From Anthopleura xanthogrammica (taxonomy: Eukaryota > Cnidaria > Anthozoa > Actiniaria > Actiniidae), in contig OZ025221.1 in assembly GCA_964019055.1 (NCBI GenBank), forward strand, positions 6,602,468-6,666,467: a stretch of 64,000 nucleotides of DNA, given 5' to 3'. Position numbers and translations under genes: made by a program. The notes below the pieces were generated by a model, which searched no databases, was not told the DNA's origin, and was given only the letters and a program-made list of their open reading frames with translations. Shown one piece after another: positions 1 through 13,300 of the stretch; the stretch's first letter is position 1; each line of letters begins with the position of its first letter.

Positions 1-3000
1 GTTCGTTTCCAACTTCGATTTTAATATAACCACCACCGCTCCCTCCTTTGACACTGTTTGCTCCATTACCGCCGCGACGGCCAGGATCTGTGGGCTTGAA
101 TATTGAGCCATGGTACGACCCGCCTACATTTCGTATTCCTTTGCCGCCAGAACTTGCATGACTACCACCTTCTCCTTGAGGTAATTTAGATAATTCTGAG
201 GAAGGTACAGCTTTGCGAGCCGCGTTATTCCCAGCGCAGCTTAGAAGACTACCAGTTTCAATATCTATTTTTCCAGATTTGATATTGAGGTAATGGGCTG
301 AAAATGATGCTCCGTATTTTATATTTAGAAAGCCCACAACAATTTTCATTGGCGGTTCATCTGTCATGATAAAAGAACTTCCACTATATAATTTAACGTT
401 CGAAAAGAAAAATGTACCCATGGGTTCATTTTGTTTAGATGTGCGAGCACCTTTATGCAGGATAACCAATTTGTTTTGCGTCACATATAAATCGTGTACC
501 TGAGACAAAGTCCCATTAACTTCCAACGAAACTGAGCCCGTTCCTACGATGTAAGATTTTGCGGCCATCACAAGTTCTCCCCCAGACTCAACTTTTAAAT
601 TGATTGGTGTCTTGGTGACGGAATTCTGTGTATGTAGAACTTCCAAGTATGCCTTTTGATTCATTCTCACATGCAATAAACCTGATTTGTCACCATAAAG
701 CTTCCTAACATCAAACGAAAGATCACTATCTGATTCTTGCATTCTTAAAGAAGCGGTATTGTATATGTATATTTCATTGAAAGTGTAGGACTGAGTTGTT
801 TCGTTGAGAGTGACGTAATGATTCCACCCTTGACCTCGGTTGTCGATTCGAAGTTGTGTAAACGTAGATTTGTATCGTACTTCTTTTATGAACACAGTCC
901 CTGGTCCTCCAGATTTTTCGCTACTGCTACAGACCGCTCCTAGGGCTTGTAAGGCACCACGATATTGAAGTTGTGTCATCACGTGTACAGCAACCCTTCC
1001 GCCAGAACCGCAACCCCCAGATCCGGCTCCGCGTCCTCCGTTGGTAGAAATCAACCCCGTGCCCTGAAAATCTTGTTTTATTGTAAGGAAAATACTCCCA
1101 CCACTTCCACCACCAGATGAAGATGAAGCATCGCCACCGTTAGCGGTTATGTAACCATCATTAAGAAGAAAATCTGCTGTTATACGTACAACGCCACCAC
1201 CTTTTCCTTCTGAGTCTGGGTTGGTTCCAACTCCTCCAGGACTTCCAGGTTCATTAGGTTCATAGATTGTGCCATATGCCTGACCCCCTGTTACATGCCC
1301 ACCACTATCTCCTCCAGCACTGCCGTGCCCTCCGCCCGATCCACCAGATCCAGAATTGATTCCAACACCTACTTTCATTTTGTCTTGGATCGCAGCGTTG
1401 GTAGTTAAAACAGCACCACGGCCAATAAGAAAAGTTTGGGCTTGGATGTCAACATATTTCCCACGTAATGTGACTCCGTTTTTCAGGTCTAATTTTGTTA
1501 CCAAAATCTTGAGATTCTCAGGGGCTCCAAAGTCTGAACCACTTTTCAGGGTGATAGACGCAAACTGTTGTGTTCCTGGACGACTTTGAAATACAAATTT
1601 GTCTCCATGCATGAGAGTCGTTTGAGAAGTCAAGCCAAACTGTACTCTTCCTCCTGATTCCACAACCATGTGACGTACATTTGAGATTTTACCATCAACT
1701 TTCAAGGTCGCACCATCGACGCTCAGGTTCGAAGCGACAACCATATTCGCTCCTTCTTCGATGTGAACATTCGTAGTAAGCATCAACTGGCTTTCTTTAG
1801 ATTCAAACACTTCAGCATACAAAGTCTGATTTCTCTTGACGGCCATTTCTCCCACACTGTCAGCGTTGAATTTATTCATGTTTATTTCAATATGTTCATT
1901 CAATGAGCTAAATATTTCAAATCGCACGCTGCCGGTCATTTTCATTTCATCAAAATAAAACACAGTTGTCAATGGCTCCGACAAAACCGTTGTTGGCCTA
2001 TTTCCTTTGATGTTTAAGTTTTGGATGAACAACCTCTTTCGCGGTATTCGTTTATTGTTATCTTGGATGTATACAGTTCCCGCAGCGCCCAAAGGTCCAG
2101 ATGGACTTGTTCCTCCAATAGTAGTGAAGCTACCTTCAAAGCTAATCGTTTTCTCTGTATAAGCAGCAATACGTCCACCACTTCCTCCGCCTCCTTTTCC
2201 TTTCGCCTTTCCACCTTCACTAGTTATGAATCCGTTTCCTGTGATGTCATCTGCAAATATCAAAATGCTTCCTCCGCTGCCACCTCCGCAGTTAGCTCCA
2301 GTACAATCGTTTCCATCGGTTCGGATTTCTCCGTCAACTCGTAGGGTAAGCACAACTTTAAGGTGAAGATACCCTCCGCCAAAGCCTCCCACACCAGATA
2401 CCCCGTTACCACCACCACTTCCTGTCATATTAGGCATCTTTGTTACCCCATACCAGTGTCCATACTTTCCTGTAGCTAGACCGCCGTTACCTCCATGACC
2501 AGCACCTATTCCAATAGAATTGATCGTCTTTCCAGAACCTGGTCCTGATTCACTTACGTGACCTTGTCCTGCCAAGTCTATTTTTGCCCCTGAATTAACA
2601 AGAATGGTGGTAGCCCTGATATCCATCCAGCTGCCTTGCAAGACCGCTCCATGATTTAACTCTAACGACCCCACTGTCATTGGTACTCTCTTAAGTCTTG
2701 TATTTTCGAATGAAAGCTTTGCAAGGCGTTTAATTTTCAAGGCAGAAAACTGATATGACCCTCTGTCAGTGATATATGTGTATTTCCCATCAACGAATCT
2801 AGCTGTTCGAGCAGAAGAGGAAAACTGTGTTTTTCTATTAACGCCAATGATCATTTCCAAAACTCCTGTCAAGGTTCCTGCAAATATGTTACTCGCACCA
2901 CGAAATGAAACGATATCAGGAACTCGTATCTCACCGTCACGATCCACATGTATACTGCAGTCAGGCTCGAGGGATTTTGAATCGGGCTCAATCACCAAGA

Positions 3001-6000
3001 CTACGTTGTCCTGAACATGTAACTTGCTCTTCTCATTACTAATCAGTTTGTATAAAATAGCATCCTTTTCAAAATGGAGAACTACGTTACCATAGATGGA
3101 CAGTTCCTTGAAACTGTATGATTCAACGTTGGTGTCGTTTAAGTATGCGTCAACTTTCATTGATCTTCCATCTCCACGGTTATCAATCACAAGACGTTTG
3201 GATCTCAGTCCTGGGCGATTTTCTTCTATGTACACAGTACCAGGGGATCCAATCAGAGAGCTTGAAATGCCACCTTTCGAGAACAGTTGGCCGCTATACT
3301 TATACTGACCAGTGATTAAAAGAGAAACACGTCCTCCACCACCTGCACCGCGTCCTTGGGAGGATCCGCCAGAAACGTCAATAACTCCTCTTCCGGTAAT
3401 TAACTCAGCTACTGTTATGTTAACTGTTCCTCCACTTCCGCCACCAAGAGAACTGTTACCGTTAGCACCATTAGACGAAATAAGACCTTCATTTATGAGA
3501 TTGTCAACGTCAATTTGGATTATGCCTCCACCATGCCCTGCATTCGACTTGATGGAAGAGGACCCTGCCCCACCGCTGCCAAATTCTGTGGCCCGGTGTA
3601 GAGAACCATACAACTTGCACTGGTTGCTGACTGTGCTCCCGCCACATCCGCCATAGCTACCGCCACTAGTGCCTGAACCACGTCCCGGGCCTTGGCCCGC
3701 TGGATATCCCAGTCCATCCGCTCTGATTGACCCATTAAAGGCAACTTTCAACACTGGGGTCTTGATAAGCAAGTATGACCCTACCATTATTCCTCCATAT
3801 GCAATATCAAGAGATAGAGATTGGATTTCGACTGGTGTCTTTGTACTGACATCTGATTCAAATGTCAGTTTTCCACCACTTGATACTTGTAATGATCTGA
3901 ATAAAAATTTACCAGGAAGAGCAGAAGTCGAGCCAATAACTCCAGTATTTGCTACTACGACTATAGCGTTTTGTCCAATACTTATTTCCTGACCTCCGAT
4001 CAGTCGACCAGCAAGATACAAGGATGGTGTTGACTGGGTGCGGGTTATCAATAGCTTCGGAGCAAGATTTAGTGTTCCACCTTTCTTTACTATCAGTGCC
4101 CAAGGGAATATGAATGGTCCACTACTGACGGCTTTGGATGCACTAAGTGAAAGTGTTTGATTGTCCCGAACATACAAACTACCGCTGTTATCTCCGTTCA
4201 TTTGGAGAATGTCAATTTTCATTTTTGCCATATTAACTGATGCAATTTCTAGACGGGCACTGTTGACTAGCTTTAGCAGACGTATCGTGTAAGAAACTTG
4301 CTGTTCGTGCATTATTTTTGTCTTGGCATCAGTTATTCTTTTATTGTTATCCACGATAGTGGTGTTAAGTTTTAGTCCGGTGATGATTTCACGAACAAAG
4401 ATAGTACCAGCAGCACCATGGTCTTGACCCATCCCTCCATAGGCTAAGATTGTTCCCTTAAATGCATTCTTAGTTACATATACAGCAATCCTTCCACCAG
4501 AGCCACCACCTGAAGGTCCTCCGTGGCCGCCATTAGCTGTGATATTACCATGGCCTTCTAAACTCATAGCTCTTATGTGTAGACTTCCGCCACTTCCGCC
4601 ACCAGAGGAATGCGTCTCCCCATTGCATTCAATATGTCCATGGACTGATAAGGTTTGCTTTACTGTGATGTAAATAATACCTCCGCCTCGAGAGTTGAGT
4701 CCGCTTCCATAATGTTGAGGATTAAACACCGAACCATAAGCAGATCCACCATTTTTACCTCCTCCTTGTCCACCATGGCCAGCACCGCTTCCTGAAGCCA
4801 ATGGAGACCCTAGACCACGGAGTAGTCCACCAGTCGTTGCAGAAATTTTTGCGTCACTTTCGATAGTAAGTTTGTCTGCTGTAATATTGAAATACTTCGT
4901 TTTGCCGCTTGAAGAAATTAGAGAACCTTTACTCATCAATAGAGACGTGGCAACTAGAGTGACATTTGCAGTTTTGAAATCGATAATTGAATATGATTCG
5001 AGTACTAACGAATCGAACTTTCCTTCTGCTTTACTTATTGACGAGGAAACACCAATATCAATCCTTGAATTTTTTCTAAGTTTCAAACTCGAAGTCTGGA
5101 TCTGTCCCAAGTGCTTCAATTCAATCCGTTTCGAATAACCCACTTCCGGTTGCGTTGCGATAAGCTGTCCAGAAACCACAACTGTAGGATTGCTTGGCCC
5201 ACTAAAAACAACTTTCCCAGTGAAATTCAAAGTTCCTCCACTTCGAACGCCGAAATCGCATTTGACTTCTTTTCCATCGTGATCAATATCCAATATTTCA
5301 AGTTTGCCATTGTTATCAACAATAATTTTCCCCCCTTTTTCTGTCAAGAGTTCTTTCGCTAAAACTGATTGTCCACTTGTGGAGAAAACGCCTGATCTAA
5401 CGTGTAATTTGCCAAATGAGTATTTTTTCACAGAAGGTGGTAACAAGCATTCAGACGAATATTTCCCATCGACGAAGAAAGTATCATGCACAGGAGATTT
5501 TGAAAAGTATCTAAATACCACAGTTCCTGAGCCACCATTACTGGCTCCGTGGCCACCGGTAACATCAAAGTTCACTTTTATATTTTCCATCGAATGGTAA
5601 GCGTGGATAGCTATCCTTCCCCCTCCTCCTCCTCCTTGTCCTCCACGAGCACTTATGGTACCTGAGCCAGTAATAGAGGTTGCTTTGATAAAAATGCTAC
5701 CTCCACTTCCTCCTCCAGCTCCGTTGGTTCCTTTACTCCCACTCGCATCCACTGTACCGTCCAAGTCTAGCTCGTTTACCATCATTACCAGAGCACCACC
5801 ACCTCTTCCCCGGTATTGGACTGTTCCTCCACCGTACGAACCATAATGAACTGGACTATACAAGTTGCCGTATAGGAATCCTTTGTTTGTGTTACCACCA
5901 CCCAGACCTCCATAACTTCCACCTTGGCCATTTTGCACTGGTAGGGCATTAGCAAAGTTTGATGTTAGAGCTTGTAAATTACCCCCAGGTTTCACCATGA

Positions 6001-7304
6001 TCTTTGCAGCCGTAAGAAAACTTAAGGTATTCTCATTATTTGACGCCTCAAAATTCATTGTAGCATCACTTTGTATTTTCAGTGTATTGTAAGTATAGTT
6101 TCCTGGCTTGAATGTACACGTCTGCCCTGCAAGTAGCGTGAAGTTGTTATAATCACATCCAATGTTGTAAGTAACGTTATATCGCGTCTCATGCACCAGA
6201 TAATACACGACACTAGATTGTATTGAAGACAGGCTGCCATTCCAGACTCTACGATAAACAGTCTTAGACACATTGTGTGTTACTATATATGAGACGTTTG
6301 ACTTTTGCCATACATGTTTTCCAGTACCACAAGGATTGTAAAGATTCGGCGACGCCGTGGCAACGATTTCATACCCATGAGGGCAGTCAACCCTTCCTAG
6401 AGATGGTCCTTTATTTTCCACGACTTTATTTTGAGTACTTAATGCAATATATGACGATTCAAATGTAGCTCCATAATCTTGTTCGAATGTAATTGCATTT
6501 ATGCGAACTTTCCCAGCCGTTTTCGTCCGAACTCTTCCACCTTTCTTGATCCTAAGACGTTCAAATGTACTAGAAGAGACTCCTCCTTGAGGTGCCTGGC
6601 GATAGCCAGTATGGCCTGGAAAGTCCAAAACAAACTCTCCATTCGTATCAACAGTCGTATCTTTCACGCCGACTAAACTTCCAGAAACTCCCAAACTCGT
6701 GCCGCGGATAACTAGTGTAGACGGAAGAGAAAGTGTACCACCATCGCTGATCTGAACATTAAAAGGCAGCTCAAGTTTAGATAGCACCACACCAGTAACG
6801 CCGATGTATGAATCATGGTAACGTTGTGTAATCAGTAAACCTGTTTTATCTCCGCTAACAGTCTTTCCTATGAGTGTCATAGGACTTCCATCTTTACAAG
6901 ACTTCATATGCATTGAGGCAGATCCCATTATTCTAATCTCATCAAATGTGTGATCAATAGTCTTGGTGTCACAGAGAAGCACACTCGGTGTATTGCTTGT
7001 ACCTAGTCCACCATTATCAAGTACAAGCTTAGCTTTCTCTGTGTTTTTCGAATAACTATGTTCGTAAAAGAATCCAGAAGCGCCATTTTGGTTTCCGTTG
7101 CCACCATGTAAATTGACAGTGAAAAGCCTTTGTGATGATTTCATGTAAACTGAGAGTATTCCTCCACTTCCGCCTCCACCTGAAGAACTGCCACCATCAC
7201 CACCTCGAACATCAAGTGAACCTGTTCCTTGTAAAGTTGTAACATTGATGAAGAGAGAACCTCCACCACCGCCTCCACTGCTTCCATCCCCCGCTGTAGT
7301 GCCC
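1..7304 (-). CDS. Exon 54: open mega-exon of at least 7.3 kb, about five modules, runs off the window
   Basis: Residues 7335-9769 and beyond, entered in phase 2 from exon 53. Codon positions at the acceptor end (GGC at 7303) and at the window edge (GAA at 4-2) are in the same frame. I read codons from 7303 to about 5500 and near position 1 and saw no stop. Gly blocks occur near 7270-7090, 5930-5560, 4830-4430, 3700-3330, 2580-2130, 1350-980 and 240-20. A Cys-bearing non-glycine spacer lies near 6400-6090, with [13 protein letters not shown] echoing the exon 1 cap. GDKTG, GDNSG and GDKSG strand motifs recur. There is no membrane segment or stop in the window, so the C-terminus is unknown. Confidence 0.9.
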
Positions 7305-10300
7305 CTGTATTTGAGAATAAAAATGGCTTAGCTTGGAAGTACCTTGTTTAAAATATTTCGTCTTTACTTTACTTCACTTTACTTTATACAAATTTATAAA
7401 CACCGAATGTTTGAAATGGTGAATCTTGAGGTTATCCCCTTGTGCAGATCACCAAAAAAAAGATGATGATAACGATGATGATGATGATGATGCTTATACA
7501 CCTATTTCAATAAACGTTGATAACGAGAGATCTGAAATGGTCGATCTGAGACCAATAGAAATTGTGGAAAGTTGAATGCTCATCTCATAAATATTGCAAA
7601 TACATAGTTGCAATCACGCTTGATTGGTATTGAATTGCTAATTTGTGTCACTTATCGCATTAATTCACAAAAATCCACCTTGACACCCACCAATTCCTAT
7701 TGGTCTCAGATCCACTATTCCAGATCTCCTGTTATCAACGTTAATTGAAATAGGTGTATCTCCTCTATACTCAATAAAATTATTATTTAATAATTCAAAC
7801 CAAGGCCATACCTAGAAGATATTGTCCCGTCGACGGTGAGAACTCTGCTAACCGTTAGATTAAGTCTACCACCTCCATATCCTCCTCTGCATGGTGTACT
7901 ATGCCTTCCAGGGCGTCCTGCCTCACCAAGCAACCGTGGAAAGTAAACAGAATCAAATGGTTGAGGACGATATATTGCCGTGCTCCCCATGCCTCCATAA
8001 CCTGCGTGACTTCCTCCAGATCCTGCATAATAAACGTCAGAGGGAACACATCTTCCCCCGTGGCCGTCAAGCATGATACTAGCACTCTCACGCACTGTGA
8101 TAGTTTCTGAAACTATGCTTACGTTTCTTCCAACAACTGATCCTCCAGCATGAATTTCGATAGATTTAGACGTTAATTTATATTCCTCTGAAGAATCAGT
8201 CATTCGCAAGATTCCTTGGCTTAGTACCTTGATCGTTTCAATGTCAAACTTCAGTTTAGCTGGGGTTCCTCTTGTCAACGCGGAAGCATTCGGCCCAAAG
8301 TTAAAGAGACACTCGGAGATCGTTATATCATTGACCTTAATCAGGTATCCTCCTAAAGAAATAGAATTCTTGTGCAGCATTATTCTAGAAGGCAGTTGAA
8401 CAAGACCTCCTTGATATACCTGCAGGTTTACTGGAATGTAGTACTCTGTTTCCTTGATCACAAGTAGCTGCCGAGGTCCTGAGTGAAGAAAACCATAGCT
8501 TTCTCCCTCGTAATTACCAACAAGCTTCTTCACGTCGTGCAAACGTAAACGAGAATCTGTGTCGAAAGCAAGATGGGCCCCTCCACCAAGTCTGAGTTCA
8601 TCAAACGTAAATCCCTCGTAAACTTCTTCATTGAGGTTAATATCACTAATTGACAATCTTTTCGGGTTTTGATTTAAAGAGGATCTGGTGAGCCAGGTGC
8701 GAGCACTGTCACTTGACAAGAAATGATAACTTGTGATATGTGATGTGGCAGGTCTTCTTCCAAGATTATTCACTTCAAGAATTGTTCTTCCAGTCTTTAC
8801 GTCTAGTTTGTAAATCGTTCCAGCAGCTCCTGCTTCAACGGGAGAGTTACCTCCATAGGCAGTAATAGAACCGGTGTATGAGTTTTGCTTCGAGTGGATG
8901 GCAATCCTTCCGCCACTTCCTCCACCACCACCAGCTCTACCTCCGTCACCTCCGTTAGCTTCTATAAGCCCAGTACCACTGATGGTTCCAGCTTCGATAA
9001 GAAGACTTCCACCACTGGCACCGCCATAAAATGATCCTACCGCACCGCTCTTTCCATCAATTTTGATGCTACCATCAATAGCTAAGGTTGTAACCTTCAT
9101 GTATAGTACACCGCCTCCAGTGGAAGATCCTCCACCTCCTGAGCTACCGAACATGCGGGGGTGTGTAAAGCTGTCGTAAAAACTGCCGGTCAAGGGTTGA
9201 TTCATTCCTTTGCCTCCTCTTCCACCATGGCCTGCTCCTGATGATCCAGATGCATGAGATATCCCTGCCCCAGGATTGCTTGGGTCGACCGAACTCTATT
9301 AAAAAAATAACATACATTTGAGCATTCTAAAAATCAAAAAAGTTTCAAATGCATAGTTAAGTACACGGAGAAACGTTTGACAGGAACTGGTCTTTGCACA
9401 TGATCCTCAGGTAAGAATTAAGGCGCAGACACACGGTGTAACATTGCGCGCAATATTGCAGGCAATGTTGCTGAAGTAGGATAGTTTTCTACATCAGCCA
9501 CATTGCGTGCAACAAATTGCGTCGTGTGACGTCGTGCACGCAATGATGCACCGTATGTCCGTAGCTTCTACGTATACAACGTGTAAGTATACGTTTACTG
9601 TAATTACTTCCAAACAACATTCTAACCTTAAAACTGAGGTCAATGATTCCTGATTGTTCAATGGTTATTGTTTCAGCATCCAATGTAAGTCGATCCGCGT
9701 TTAGGACACCACCACTTCTCACCAATAAAGAAGAACAGTTTATGAAAAGCCCTTGAACATCACTTTCAATTTCTATTCTACCACCGCCTTGGATTTCAAT
9801 CGCTCCGAACTGGATTTTTCGAGAAATACTACCATCAGGCGCCATCAGTTTCCTACGAAATAAGAAGATAAAAATTATATATCAAAGAACAGCAAACATG
9901 CAAAGTACTTGCCAATATATAGGAAAACACTTAGAATAAGCTTATATTGGGTATCGGGATGTCAACGTGTAGACCCTTTTTCTTTGATCTTACGGATATT
10001 TTACTTTGACGGTAATGTCTTTTTCCAAAAGACGTGCGAATATCAAGTTTAACCATAAGACAAAGGAATAACAACCAATGTAATGACACGTAGTTTCATA
10101 TATAAGAATATTACGCTCAAAGTATAAGTGTTTATGGGAAAATTTGCGTTTTCCATAAATAAGGAATAGTTGTTCAAATTTGTTTTAGCCGTTTTTGCTG
10201 TCCATCAAAGATGCCAAGTCATTTCCTGAAAGGTCAGGTAAGCGAGCAATGTTGACAAATGCAACAATACTGCGCATGAGCATACCATCATTTGGAGCAA

Positions 10301-13300
10301 AACGCCTTTACACCGTAATGCGCATGAGCAGACCATTATTCGTAGGCTGTCATTTACAGTTATCTCGGCCAATCAAAACGATGGAAAAAATTATTTCAAT
10401 TATAAAAAGTATTAGGTAATAAATAATAGCACTCTTACAATGAGATAATTTACCTGAGAACAAGCTTTCCTTTGTTTCCCACAGTTACATTATGAGCACC
10501 ACTTATGCTTCCGGCCACAAACACCTTGATACCATCAATAAACATACTCTGGGGGAGTTGCACATCTCCTTTACTATAAACATTGAATCCCATTGGTAGT
10601 TTTTGATCAACAGAGTTTGCAACGTTTGATGTCATTCTTAGTGTTTGGTTCGCTTGGATATGAAGGATACCAGAAAGATCTCCTGTGAATCCTTTGATGG
10701 CCCATTGCAATGCAGCTCCAGGAGGACTTGTAAGAACGGCTAGTTGTGATTTACCACGTAGGTCTACTTGGTCGTATTCTACAATAGTTGTACCACTCTC
10801 AGGAGTAATCCATGTCCTTCCTCCGTCATGAGCAACGTTGGTAATATCATCAGTCAGGGGAGCTCCAATGTTGTTATTGTTTACAATCAGTTTGCGTTTG
10901 CCAGCATCATTGAGAAAAACGGTGCCTGCTCCACCAGCTTCATACCTATTTCAGGAGAAAGACAAAAAAGCACGTGAGAACAATGAATAAAAGAAAAGAC
11001 CATAGAGGAGAGGAGAGGAGAGGAGAGGAGAGGAGAGGAGAGGTTAGGTTAGGTTAGAATGTACTTTATTGGCATGACCTTGCTGATTACAGGTATTGCT
11101 AAAGCATGTAACAGTAACTTAATATAAAAATTATTTTACAATGGCTTTTACAAATCAATAAGATATGGGTATATATATATATATTCATATAATTTACAAA
11201 TCAAGGTATTATTGAAATTAATTATGGTATATTGAGAGGAGAGGAGAGGAGAGGAGAACTGAAAGGAGAGTCTCCGGCTTTACGAACGTACATTAAAACC
11301 GTGCAAAAGCAACAGGCTAAAACAACACCATTGCTCCTTTAGTATGCAGGGTCTTTAATAATAATATACATATTTTTAATGCTACGATGCGAACCAAACT
11401 TACTGAAATTATCAGTGTTTATTTATTAAGCCTTTTCACCAACCTGCTTGATCCTCCAAAAGCTTTGAACGCGCCACTAAATGAGGAGTTTCTAAACGTA
11501 ACCGATATTCGCCCTCCTCCACCACCGCCACCACCGGCTGCGTTACCATTCCCTCCAAGTACTTTGGATTCACCATTTCCTGACAAATATTTAGTAGTAA
11601 GCCAGACACTTCCACCGCTTCCACCACCAGTCAACTTTTTGTTACTTTGATCTCCGTCTGCTGATATGGTACCATCAAGAGTTAAAGATGAAAGGGCGTT
11701 GATCTTTATGATTCCTCCACCCTTTGCTGACAAGCTACCACTGCCAAACGCCTCTGGCTGTTCTACAGATCCATATGCAGGTCCGGGGCTAGAAGATATA
11801 GTACCAGTCCCTCCTCTGCCACCATGGCCGGCACCGGCAGAATCTTTTGAAAAAGGGAAGAATCATGATACTTAATGAGTATATTTCGAAGAGAAGAATT
11901 ATGAACATCTGTATAGCAGAAAAAAAGAAATAAGAAAAAAGATTCACTGGTGCCTTACCTGAGCTAGATCCAGGCCCGCTCCTTATCCCATGTCCTAACA
12001 CATCAGCAGATAAGAGTCCAGACGACTCGATGTTTACACTGTCTGCAGTTATGTCGAGCCATATTCCCTTCACCAGACCTCCAGCGAGAACTGCCAAGGT
12101 TTTACTAACGTTTAGACGTAGTGAGTACGATGCATGGCTACTTGATAATGCAATCAGTTTGGCGTCGTTCATGATTGTTAAAGCATTCATCTTTAGAGTT
12201 CTTGCTGGATATCCATATGAACGTCCCTAATCATAAAAATCAGTCGAAAGGAATGAAAACAAATAACGAAATATGGGAATTAAGAAATGAAGGAAGACGA
12301 AAAGAATTAAAGATAAGTATTAGATAAATACTGTTTTTGTTCCTACAACTGTGAGTTATTTAAAGGGGTACTTGGATGAAAATCGATGAAAATTGGAAAT
12401 GCCTTGAAACTTGGTTAAACTTATCTTTATGGCCCCAATAGTAGCAAAGCAACATATTTTCTTCACAGTCAAAATTGGCGGATAAAAATTGTATATTTTT
12501 TTCAGCATCTAAATTGTGAGTAAATGACGTCATTTACTCAACCCTATTGTTCTTTTAGTTTTTAAACCAAAATTTCCCAACTGCAAGTGGCTTCCAGGTT
12601 AAAATTTTTGCCAATCTGGTTTTCATAATCATGATTGAGTCATAATATTCTTAAATACTTGAAATATTCGGACTTTCAAAAAATGGGGCGTTTTCATCCA
12701 AGTGCCCCTTTAAAACAAACAAACAATAGAAACGCAAAGAAAACTAAACGTCATTACACATAAAGCTACTTCAAAACCTATTTTAAAATCAAAATTTGCA
12801 ATCGCAACACAAAAATACGCAACACACACAGACACAAAAGAACAAATAAGAAAACAAACTTGCAAACAAACAAAAACATTAAACATTATTCTTACATTTT
12901 CAGCGATTTCCAACTGCGTTCCTTTCCCTATTGACAGTTCATTCAGGTCTTTAATCGCGCCTTCGATAGTAATCTTCGGGTAATAGAGATTCCTAAGCAG
13001 CATCACAGGAGGAACTTGAAAGTAGCCTTGTTCATAAACCCTGAAACTTGATGGGAATTCAGTTGGAGCGGATCGAATGACCAGTCTTTGAGATTTTCCG
13101 ATATGAAGCATCCCGCCGCTGTCACCATCCAGACGGCCCACGTTTAAAGTGATCACACATTCGCACAATACGCAAGTACAGTTGCCTAAATGTCGTAAAG
13201 CCAAGTGACCTGAAATGAATCGGATTTTGAAAATAGCTCAGGCTGACACCACCTCTTTGGCGTAATCTAATTGCGTAACGTTGAAGAAGTTATTATCGAG

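Noticed and set aside
2021..6676. Many plus-strand ORFs of 60-115 codons
   Set aside because: They lie opposite the open minus-strand mega-exon and are rich in Pro and Ser, which is what antisense of Gly-rich codons (GGN read backwards) gives.
7812..9295. Bacterial-type adhesin gene (contamination)
   Set aside because: The gene is cut by dozens of spliceosomal introns with animal-type transposons, so it is nuclear eukaryotic.
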